Origin: Rhynochetos jubatus
Taxonomy: Eukaryota; Chordata; Aves; Eurypygiformes; Rhynochetidae
Direction: 5' to 3'
NCBI GenBank assembly: GCA_027574665.1
Contig: CM050690.1
Span: 66,001,905 to 66,065,904 of the forward strand
DNA: 64,000 bases
Shown: piece after piece, positions 40,301 through 52,300 of the stretch
Numbering within the stretch: the stretch's first letter is position 1
How the letters are laid out: the number at the start of each line of letters is the position of its first letter
The notes under the pieces: model-generated
What the model saw: the letters and a program-made list of their open reading frames with translations, nothing else
Told to the model about the DNA's origin: nothing
The model's database searches: none
Made by a program: the position numbers and the translations under genes

Positions 40301-43300
40301 AAAGCTCTTCAAAAAAACAAATCTGGTATCAATTACTTTGGCATTCTGAATATGTGAAAGATTCAAATTTTACTCACCACCAGGAACAGATTCCAAGATT
40401 TCATTGGCACTAAAACTGTACTTTACACTTAATTCCTCAATACCTTCCTCTGGTGATCTGTCTGTTTCACTCACTTGTGATGTTGTTACAGCAACATGGA
40501 GGCTTTCAACTAGAGAGGAAAACAAGCAGAATTGCAGAGGACACTTAAATAGCTCCTTAATGCATAAATCGATGACATAGATTCGTAGGTTAATTGAGGT
40601 TGGAATGGACTCTCAGAGGTCACCTAGTCCAATGCCCTACTCAAGACTGCTCAAATTAAATTGGGTTGCTCAGAGCTTTGCACAAACAAGCTTTTGAAAT
40701 CTTCAAAATGGAGACTTCACAGCCTCTCTGGGCACCCTGTTCTGTTTTTTGACCACCCTCACAGCATATAGTTTTTCTTCTTGCCCGTGTTCCAACTTGC
40801 ACCTTATCGCCATGTGCCTCCGTGAAAAACGTGGCTTCTCTGACTCCTCCTGTTAGGCAGATGAGGACAGCAATGAGATCCCACCAAGACCAAGCCTTCC
40901 TCTCTAAAGGCTGAACAGACCACTTACCTTAGCCTTTCCTCAGATGACATGTGCTCCAGCCCCTTAGTCATCTTGGTGACCTTCACTGGATTTGCTCCAG
41001 TTTGTCAATGTTTCTTTTGGCCAGGGGAGCCCAGCACTGGTCATGGCACTCCAGACAGGGCCCATCAGGTGTGAGTAGAGGAAGGATCACCTCTCTCATC
41101 CTGCTGGCAACTCTCCTCCGACTGCAGCAGCCTGGGAGACAGTTAGCCTTCTTTGGCCCAAGGGTACATTGCTGCCTCACAGCCAACCTGATGTCGAGTA
41201 GGACTCCCAGGTACACTTCTGCAACGTTATTTTCTATCTATCTAGTCAGTGTCCAGCCTATACCAACACAGGGGATTGCTGCATCCCAGATGCAGGACTT
41301 TGCACTTGTCTTTCTCAAACTTCTAGGGGTTTCTCTTAGCCCATTTGCCCAATCTGTAGAGGCCTCTCCCACACACTGATCACCCTGCCTCATCTGGTGA
41401 CAGCCATCAGTTTCTTAAGACTGTACTCAATCCCTTGATTAACTTCATTAATAAATATATTGACTGGTATTTGTCTCAGGATCCATCCCTAAGGGAATCC
41501 CCTAATGTTGCCAGCTGGATCATCTCACTGATCACAATCCTTTCAGCCCAACAGTCCAGTCCATTTTCCACCCAGTTATTCAGTCCATGTCAGCAATTCA
41601 GCTGTAACGATACTACAGCCAGTGCAGACAGCGTTGAAGGTCTTGCAGATGTCAAGATAAATGCAAGCACTGCTCTCCTCTCATCATAAAACAGGTTGGT
41701 CAGACACAATTTGCCCTTGATGAATCCATGCTGGCTGTTCCCAGTCACATTCTTATCCTTCATGTTCTTGGAAATGGCTTCTGTCTCAGAGACAGCAGTG
41801 AGGCTGACTATTTTGTAGTTTCCTATATATTCTTTCTTGAAGAGGGGTGCGATGCTTGTCTCCTTCAAGTCATCAGGATCCTCTCCTGATCACTGTGACC
41901 TTGCAAACGTGATAGAAAGCAGCCTCACAATGACATTGGCCAGCTCCCTGAGCAGCCTTGGATTTATCCCATCTCATCTCATGGATTTGTGTATATCCAA
42001 TTTGCTTAAGCACTCCCTAATTGTACCCTTCTCTACTGTGAGCAATGCTTTATTCCTATAGAGTCTGCTATTAGCTCAGGGAATTAGTATTTCTGTTCCA
42101 GAAAATGATCCCCACAAATTGACTTCAGCGTAAGCAACTGCAAATTCCTTACAGTATGCTGAATAGTCTCGAAATCCAAGACATCAACAACACTATCATG
42201 AAAGAAAGGGAAAATTAAAGGGAGGCAGAATAAGATGTGTAGGCTGACATTTTAGACAAAATGACATTTATTATTGCATCACCGACTTATACCTCCTACT
42301 CAAGTTTTATCAATTTTATCAATAAAATTCTCTCTGACTTCATAATGATGACGGAGACCAACCTCTGCCGCTTTATCAGTTGAAATGTGGTTATTAGCTC
42401 ACAGCTCTCAATCTAGGTGATGCTAGAATTTTGTAGTCCTTCTCAAAGAGTATACGGATCATGCTGGGAATGGCTCAGTATACCAGGACTCTTTTCAGCT
42501 GAGTTTAGCTGAACTTCCAGCTAGGCAAGGTATCCACAAATACCCTTCCCTTCCTACCTTCGGAGGACACCACTGTAGGTAGCACAAGGCTATCATCTCT
42601 CTGTTAGAGAGTATGCAGAATAAGCATGGCTCCTACAGCAATTCTGGCAGTTTCTTGGCAGATCTGCCAAGATCATCTGCAGTTTGGTCTGTATATGACC
42701 CTACATGATACTGATCTGTCATCAAATCAACCAAGGGAGGTGAAGGTCGGGGACCAGACGCAGTATCATACTGCACCTTGTGATCTGCTTCACAGGGCTG
42801 TACTGCAAGGAGAACAGCTAAGGAAACCCTCCTCAGGTGCAAACTAACATCATGTCCTTGTCTGCTTAGATATGATGTTATGCACTGAACGTATCTTTTA
42901 TCTTGCGCTCTGGCAGGTACCATCTTGTGCATCTGATAAGTATAAACTTGAGAGGTGTCTCTTCAATGCCCTTTGCCAAGTTTTGACACTTGAGACTTGA
43001 AATAGTCACAGCACAAAGGCAACACGGCTGTGCTTTGTGACTTTGAAATAACTGCCCACACGAAGAGCCACCCATCCACCCTCCCCATGCAAACTCACCT
43101 TCTCTGAGTGCTGCTGCCAGCAATGAAGCAGCCTGTGGAGTTTCTCCAGAATCAGGTTTGATAAGGAGGTGAGGTTCTACATGAACATCCTCAAACCCAC
43201 TCATATCTCCCAGTTCTGCATAGATATGCAACTTCTCTTCCAAGTAAGTACAGATCTGCTGGTCCTGGTTACTCAGTGATTCTGTCAACCAAAATTGAAC

Positions 43301-46300
43301 ACTGTATTAGTATGTTTTATCCTGCAGGCAAAGCACATTCCACATTCGCCCTTCTAATCCTTATGCCACACAGACATTGTTAACTCAAGCCAGACGTTTT
43401 TTAAGTCACTAGAAATCAAATTCATCCCACAGTCCATCCTAATGACAGCTGGCACAGACCCTGGCAGAGGACCAGGCCAGTGCCCTACCCTGATGAGGTG
43501 ACCTTGGCGGCACTCTAGGGCCCTCAGTTACCTCCTGTTGCACTCACAATGAACAGTGTTCAAAAAGCACTTGGTGCAGGCAGAAGATGCACTGATTCAG
43601 TGCCTTAACATCAAAGAAGAATACCTACTCTCAGCAGAGGACGTCCTTCCCTGTGGGTCTCTATGGAAGGGCATTGCTGGCATTTTTCTCCTTGTAGCAG
43701 TATAAAGATGTGCAAGATAAGTGCAGGGGAACTAAAGAAGCAGAATTTATTCCTATCAGCTACATTTTCTGATAAAAATAATATCAGCAAAGGATGAAAT
43801 GCCATAAACAAGCAAAAAGCCACAGAATTACTAAACATTTGAGATATTTCCACAAACAGGGAACTACCTGGCCCTCATGCTAATATCTGGGAAATTCAGA
43901 GTTTATTCTGAAAGCATCCATTTTTCTTTTGTACTTACAGTAATGCAACAAAAGTATAAAGTGATTCAGGAAAAAAATGGTTTTCTTTCAATGAACTCAC
44001 ATTATACAATCACACCACCCCAGCTTTCTCTGCTGTAACCCTGTCTATCAAGCCACTCTGAAACCACCACCCAGTATGGGCTCATTATTCATCCTGAACT
44101 CTGAGGATGTAGGAGCTCTCATAGTAGTAGGAAAGGTACCACACCTTGACATTTCTGAATTCTGGATGCTTTGGCCTCAGCAATACGTCTGTCCTCATCA
44201 GATTCACTCATTTTTCCTTCTTCTTCTTCCTCTGGACAACTTCAAAGATGAAAGACAAACAGAGGTGGATAAAGCAAATTTTGCATGTCATATACTCAAC
44301 TTCAGTACAGTGTTGTGTTCACAATAAACAACACAATATCAACACCAACTTTTGCTACCATCCAGAAGCCTGCCATTTGTCTCCTGCTTTAAGAAGCAGT
44401 AACTGGGCAAAAGTAAGACTGAAGGACTCCTTTTAATTCTGATAAGGCTGCATCATGCAATGAATGTGTGGCTGGGCCTCACGCAGGTTGGCCATACTAA
44501 GCATAAGCTTGGGCCCATGAGGAATGGCTTTCCTGCCACTCTTAAGGAGCTGACACCAAACAACAGGCTTGACTGGGGACTTCTCCAGTATGGTTGTATG
44601 GACACCTGCAGGACTCTGGAAAGCATCCAGTGCCAAAGGCAAAAACGAGGGAAGCTTACGATGGCTGGTAACTATATCTAATGGCGAGCAAGAAAGGTCT
44701 GCTGATTCAGTCAGAAACCAGAAGTATCATGGAAAGTTTGGCAGAAGTGACGGTGAGGTTCTGGAGTCTACGAATCCTGAGCTCAGAGGAAAACCCAGCC
44801 TCACAGGATGGATCCAGTGCAATGCAGAACTGAGAGCACACTCTCCCAAATATCCAACCAACCTTCCATCTGCTTTGGACTACCAGGATGAAAACCCGAA
44901 GCCTTATCCTCTACCTTTCCACTGCATCTTGGATATGCCTCATCCAGTTGTTACGTTCCTCTTTGGAGTTGGTATGAACCTCATACATCTCAGGCCCTGC
45001 AGATGAAGCGCTAATCAGAAACATCCCCCTTTCTTCGTTGGCTACTTCTCTTACTATGAGCCTCTGAAGGGAGATAACGGAAGGCTTCTGGTCCTGGAGG
45101 AAACAGTCATAGCACATGCAAATAATAAATTACTCTCTTATGAAACATCACACTTCTAGAAGAGCAAGATTTTTCAATTAATTGGAGTCATTCTAGCACT
45201 GGTACAGTAAGACTATGTATGTTTTCACCAGGTATAAAAGCCTGCAAGTTTTAAGTATTGACATATTTTTAAACTATTTTAAAAGTGCATTATAGTATTT
45301 ACAAACATGTAAAGCACTGGGTATTTGCTAAAACGTAAATTCCAGAGGCTCAATGATACTGAGACACAGTGTTCATACAGTGTTTATACAGTCTGGGAAC
45401 TTCTCTCCATAACCTTTCATACATTTTAGGTATGTATAGTACTACAGCAGCAGTTAAAATTATTCTTCTGTTTTGTTTTACAGAATCAGAAGTTAAGATT
45501 TGGTTTAGATAATTGAAAGAGCCTGCTCTGCTTCCCGCCTTCAGAATCAGATGAGGCATGACACTAAAAAAATCATTCTATTATTTTCATTCTTCTTCTT
45601 AAAACAATTATTTCATTTTGAAAATAAACTTAATTTTCCATGTACTGGGATATTACTGTTCTGGATACACTACCAGGATTTTAGGAAAAAAAAAAAAAAA
45701 ACAGTTTGTGGGAACAGCTTAGCAAATTACCTAATCTTTGAGAAATATGCAAATAAAAGTGTAATGTGTACATTCAAACATCTGATAATATACTTACAAC
45801 AGCTGCAAAGATGTATTTTTGATCTTTTTCTTGTAAGAACAGTAGTACATCAGTTAGAAGCAGAGCTAAGGTGTCTTAAAATGAGAAAAGGAAAATGCTT
45901 TTTAACTGAAGTTATTACATTTACAATTTCTTCTTTTATCTTTAAAATTGAGAAGCCTGATCAATAAATATTCCACAGGATCCTACAGTAAACTAACCAG
46001 GAAATATCTGGATTAGCCTATGGTCTGCATGAAGCAAGTGCAAGCCATTACTCTGCATGTCCCAGGAAAGACTACACTTGCTGCTATCCACTGTCCTGCA
46101 GCACCATGATGGAGCACTGGCCCAGGGAAAGAAGCAATCCTTGCTCCAGTGTCAGTACAGCTTCCCCAGGCCACTCACAGGCAACATGCGTTATTTTCAA
46201 TGGCCAGTGCTGTGAATAATATAAATGTGCAAGTCAGGATTCTGTAATGTGACGAAACTGCAAACCAACGAACTAAAAGGAAGGGACTGGAAGAAGAAAT

Positions 46301-49300
46301 GCAGCTGAAGGCTTTGTGCGTGAACTTGTCTTTCTACCCAGATATACACTGGATTACCCATAAAACACTGGCAGCGTCTAGCAATGAGTTGCCTATTCCC
46401 AATACCATTACCTCAGAAATTTGTATTTGCAATGCAGCATAATAAAGTAATTTCACGTTATACCAAACAATCTTCATATGTTATTTGCAACTAAAGAGTT
46501 AAGGGACTTCACTGCTCGGATGGAATACCTTTGAAACGACCAGTCGCTGTCTTCCAGTACACTAAACCTTCATGAAGAAGTATCCTCTCTTTCCTCATCA
46601 GGTCTTGCTTCCTAAAAACATGGCCATTTTTAAGCTTTGTGTATGTTTTGTTTTCAGTTCTAGTGAGAATTTCCAGCAGCTTTTGCTTTTTCTCATACTC
46701 ATTCACTTTCAAATCTACTGCTGCAATCATGTCCTTAATTAGACAAAGGGCTTTGCACAGGTCTTCATGTTCTTCTGTTCCTTCTGTAAGAAACAAAAAA
46801 ATAAACAACATGATAGTAGTCAGCATATTCAAGAGAAGATACCATTCCTTACTTTCTGGGAACAATCAACATGATGCAAAGCTTAAATTGTTGAATACGT
46901 CATTTTAAGTTGAACCTGGGAAAATCAATTTACTGTAAATATTAGATGCATCGACCTTTGACTTGTCTATTAAAAGATTACATGTACCTCAGCTTTATTA
47001 ATTAGTGAAAACAATACGTTGAATAGTTTCTGACATATTTATGAGCTATAAGCATTTTAAAAAATTTACTGGCTAAGTAAATCATGCAGTATATTACTCT
47101 TCCAGCTAAGTGAAAAAAAAAAAACTTGAAACAGGACTGCAAGCACATAGGGTTTGCATTTGGATATACAACTTTCTACAATGCTCATTTATTGCCCATT
47201 TGAGGAGCAATGTCTGTAAGTTATTAGTATTTCTAAAATGTTCTACAGAAGTCACTCAAGCTCGTGTTGAAAAACTGGAGAGTAATTTACAAAATGTTTG
47301 TCCAGTCCTACCTACATGAGATTCTACTAGAATTAATTTCAAACAAGGTGCAGATGTATGCCTGAATTAGTTCACATCCTCTAGTCAAGATCTTTTCCTA
47401 AAACAAGTATGCTCTTCTGGACTTCTATGGCTTACTCAGCTGGAATACTGGAAATCTTCACAGCCCAGCCTTGACAAAGACTACGTACACCAGACACCCT
47501 GTTCAGGTGACATTTGCCTGAACAGTAGGTATTTGTGTTGCCCTGGTTCTCTACAGAGCAGTAAATTTAATCTTTTCTTATAATGTAGCAGTGCATATTC
47601 CGTATGTCAGAAATGCGCTAGGATTCCAGACATGAAACAACACTTCAGCTTTTATTCACCTTTTGAGTACTGCAATATCCTTTCAACCAGAACAGGGTAT
47701 TTGGTGATTCGCTGGGTGACGAGAAGAATGCACTCAGGGATTCCTCGTCGTCGCGCCAACAGGTTACTATTTCTCAGCTGCACAGACACAAATACATATA
47801 TTAATTAGTAAATGCATATTAAACCATCAATTGATTAATAAGGAATATGATCTAAATGCATTAGAATAAGCTAAAGCAAAATGCTGGGTTCTTGAAACAC
47901 CCCCAAGGAAGAGCTGATGCCCTGAGGGATGAGGTGCACTATAACAGGAACATGTGTGTAATACACACCGGATGCCAAATTAAAAAGTAATTAATCAACT
48001 CACTGGCTAAGGAGGAGAAAACTTTGCCATTTTTATTAGCCATTAAGTGAGACACTGGATATAATTTCCATCCTAAATCTAAGTAAAAGCTACATATCTT
48101 TTTCCTGAGCATTTTGTCAATAGCGATCATGTTTCCATGTTGTGGTGGGCTGACCCTGGCTGGAGGCCAGGTGCCCACCAAAGCCATTCTATCACTCTTC
48201 TCCACAGCTGGACGGGTGAGAAAACAGAATGAAAGGCTCATAGGTGGAGATAAAAACAGGGAGAGATCCCGGGGGTTGTGGTCAGTTCATCACACTTTCT
48301 GCCACTCCTTCCTCCACAGGGGGAGGACTCTGCACACTCTTCCCCTGCTCCAGCGTGGGGTAGCTTCCACAGGAGACAGTCCTCCACAAACTTCTCCAGT
48401 GTGAGTCCTTCCCACAACTGCAGTTTTCCCCAAACTGCTCTGCTACCACTGTCATTGACGGGCTCAGTCTTGGCCAGTGGTGGGTCCATCCAGGAGCCAG
48501 CTGGCACTGGCTCTACTCCCCCATTACTACGACTTTGCCACGCAAACCCAATACACATGTAAACTTACTTTAATAAAATTCTGGAATTTCTTGTTTTGTT
48601 GCAATTCTTTGAAAAGATTAACAGCTTCTTTTTGATGGCTGCAAAACTCTCCATATATTTTCTTCATTTTAGTTGCATTTTCCTCTGAAAACTGAAGATA
48701 TCATTAAAGTGCATTGTACACAACATTGCACCTAACAGGAAAGTGTACACCTTCAATACAAGTATTCTGTGCAAATATGAAACTGTTACGCGACTTATTC
48801 CTCAAGTTCTCTGAATTTCACTGACAGGGCCTGTCACTACAAAGTGAAAACAGGCTAGCTGATTTTAAGAGCAAGAAGAGGAATATTGGTGGACGAGAAA
48901 CTGAACATGAGCTGGCAGTGTGTGCTGGCAGCCCAGAAAGCAAACCGTATCCCAGGCTGTATCAGGAGAAGCGTGGCCAGCAGGTTGAGTAAGGTGATTC
49001 TCCTCCTCTGCTCTGCTCTTGTGAGACCCCACCTGCAGTGCTGTGTCCAGCTGTGGAGCCCTCAGCAAAAGAAAGATATCGACCAGTTGGAACGAGTCCA
49101 GTGGAGGCCATGAAGATGCTCAGAGGGCTGGAGCACCTCTGCTATGAAGAAAGGCTGAGAGAATTGGGCTTGTTCAGCCTGGAGAAGAGAAGACTTTGGG
49201 GAGACCTTACTGCAGCCTTCCAGTACCTTCCAGGGGCTGGTGGGGAACGTGATGCTCAAGGGCAGCCCTGGCTGCAGCGACCATGAAATGGTGAAGTCCG

Positions 49301-52300
49301 AGATCCTTAGGGCAGCGAGGAGGGCATGCAGCAAGCTCACCGCCCTGGACCTTCAGGAGAACAGACTTCAGCCTCTTCAGAGGTGTGCTTGGTAGAGTAG
49401 CACGGGATGAAGCCCCAGCGGGAAGAGGGGCCCAAGAAAGCTGGCAAGTATTCAAGGATCATCTCCTGCAAGCCCAGGAGTAATTCATCCCAGTAAAGAG
49501 GAAGTCAGGCAAGAATGTCATGAGGCTTGCATGGATGAACAAGGAGTTTCTGGACAAACTCAAATGAAAAAAAGGAAGCCTATGGGTGGTAAAATCAAGG
49601 TCAGGCAGCCTGGGACAAATACAGAAAATCGTCCAAGCAACCAGGGAAGCAAAAGGTCAGGGAAAAATAAAGCCCTGATATAACAGATCTGGCCAGGAAC
49701 ATCAAGGACCACAAGAAAAGCTTCTGTGGGTACACCAGTCACAGAAGGAAGACTAGGGAAAATGTGGGCCATCTCCACAAGAAAACAGGAGACATGGTCA
49801 CCTGGCGTATGAAGGCTGAGGTAGTAAATTACTTTTTTGCCTCAGTCTTCACTCACAAGTGTTCAAGCCACACCACCCAAGTCACAGAAGGCAAAGGCAA
49901 GGACTGGGGGAATGAAGAATCACCCGCTGTCACAGAAGATCGGGTTTGAGACCATCTAAGTAACCTGAAAGTGCACAAGTCCATGGGACCCGAGGAGATG
50001 CATCCACAGGTCCTGAGGGAGCTGGCAGATGAAGTTGCTATTGGATCATATTTGAGAAGTCATGGCAGTCTGGTGAAGTTCCCACTGACTGGAAAAAGGG
50101 GAAAGATAACCCCCATCTTTAAAAAGGGGAAAAAAGAGGACCCAGGGAACTACAGGCCAGACAGTCTCACCTCTGTGCCCAGCAAGATCATGGATCGGAT
50201 CCTCCTGGAAACTGTGCTGAGGCACATGGAAAATAAGGAGGTGACTGGTGACAGCAACATGACTTCACTAAGGGCAAATCATGCCTGACAAATTTTGTGA
50301 CCTTCTACGACAGGATTACAGTGTTGGTGGATACAGGACCTCATCTGCATGTACCTGCACAAAGCATTTGACACTGCCCTGCACAACATCCTTGTCTCTA
50401 GTTGGAGAGGCACGGATCTGATGGATGGATCACTTGGTGGATAAGGAATTAGCCTGATGGTTGCACTCAGAGAGTTGTGGTCAATGGCTCGATGTCTAAG
50501 TGGAGACCAGTGATGAGCGGCGTTCCTCAGGGCTCAGTGTTGGGACCAGCACTGTTTAACATCTTTGTCAGTGACAGGGACAGTGGGATTGAGTGCACTC
50601 TCAGCAAGTTTGCCATGACACCAAGCTGTGTGGTGCAGTCAACACATTGTAGGGAAGGGATACCATCCAGTGGGACCCTGACAGGCTGGAAAGGTAGGCC
50701 ACTGCCAACCTCATGGAATTCAACAACGCCAAGTGCAAGGTCCTGCACCTGAGTTGGTGCTTTCCCAATCACAAGCACAGGCTGTGTGAAGAATGAATTG
50801 AGAACAGCCTTGAGACTTGAGGGTGTCTGTTGATGAGAAGTTCAACATGGCCCAGCAATGTGTACTGGCAGCCCAGAAGGCCAACCGTATCCTGGGCTGT
50901 ATCCAGAGAAGCATGGCCAGCAGGTCGAGGGAGGGGATTCTCCCACTCTACTCTGTTCTGGTGAGACCCCACCTGGACTGCTGTGTCCAGCTCTGGAGCC
51001 CTCAACATAAGAAGGACATGGACCTGCTGGAGTGGGTCCAGAGGAAGGCCACGAAGAATATCAGGGTGCTGGAGCACCTCTCCTATGGGGACAGGCTGAG
51101 AGAGTTGGGGTTGTTCAGCCTGGAGAAAAGAAGGCTCCGGGGAGACTTTATAGCAGCCTTCCAGTAACTGAAAGAGATCTATAAGAAAGCTGAAGGAGGA
51201 CTTTTTAGGAGGGCCTGTACTGACAGGACAAGGGGTACCAAGGGGTAAATTAAAAGAGGGTAGATTTAGATTAGATATCAGGAAAAAATTCTTCACTGTG
51301 AGGGCAGTGAGTCATTGGAACAGGTTGCCCAGAGAAGTTGTGGCTACCCCCTCCCTGGAAGTGTTCAAGGCCAGGTTGGATGAGGCTTTGAGCAGCCTGA
51401 CCTAGTGGAAGGTGTTGTGCCTACTGCAAGAGGGCTGGAGCTAGGATCACCATTAAGGTCCCTTCCAACCCATTCTATGATTCCATGCCAGATCACTACA
51501 TGAAATTAATGGGTTTCACCAGTTTCTTTTACACCATCAGCCAATTCTTCACACTACTGCTCAGCTATTAAAAAAAGCAAATCCTTTGCTTCCATTTTTG
51601 AACTCCATGGTATGATCGCAGAAGCCTTCTCCTGTGAACAGGACAAAGTTCATCACTTTCCTCGTTGCTTGTGCCATATAGGTAGAAGTTCATCCCAAAT
51701 TCATCACAGTTCCCTGTCAGTAATGATTTTCTCTCACTGCTGTTTCATCCTACAGTAATCTGCAAGGGACAATCTTTGAATTTTATGAGGCAACCATAGC
51801 CCTCTCCTTGCCCACAAAAGTTTTAAAGTCAATAAATTGTTTAATTTGGGAACCTTGAGTACATAAAGGATTAACAGAGCTGATGCTTCTACCTGCTGCA
51901 CAAGGATGTCTCCAATTCTGCTGATGACAAAATTACGTTCACTCCCTGCCTCACATGATTCCTGTCGTCTCTCCTTCATTTTGCAGAAGAATTGTCTGTG
52001 CATCTTCAGTAGCTCATCTAAGCAGGGGAATATTCTGTCCACTGTGCTGTGGTCCAGCTGCAGTTCTTCTTTCATTCCTTTCCTGAATATTTCAGACATA
52101 ATGAACAGGGTATGGATGTGATGCACTTCTGTTTGCATCAGCTCTGCAGTATAAAAGAAAACAGCATAGTATAGTAATCACATGAAAATTCTGCACGATT
52201 TCTACAACAAACTTTAGCAACATTCAACTATACGGTCATAATAATTTTTTCTGTGCGAGTCTCAAAACTCATAGATTATGTAAGTAGGAAGACTTAATTT

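Larger units (their letters stand above)
48692..51892 (-). other. ARHGEF28: ARHGEF28 intron between exons K and L, mostly CR1
   Basis: 3.2 kb, of which about 2.6 kb (48885-51487) is two abutting plus-strand CR1 segments. Unique sequence remains only near the two splice sites. Confidence 0.9.

Noticed and set aside
41590-41868. Minus-strand frame resembling reverse transcriptase
   Set aside because: Part of the CR1 copy at 40576-42065, interrupted and non-functional.
45551-45967. 138-codon plus-strand frame
   Set aside because: It overlaps the PH-domain exon O on the other strand and runs through A/T-rich intron. It is an antisense shadow.
49971-50752. Protein-like frames with reverse-transcriptase motifs
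   Set aside because: They are pieces of a decayed CR1 LINE with frameshifts and a broken catalytic box, not a host gene.
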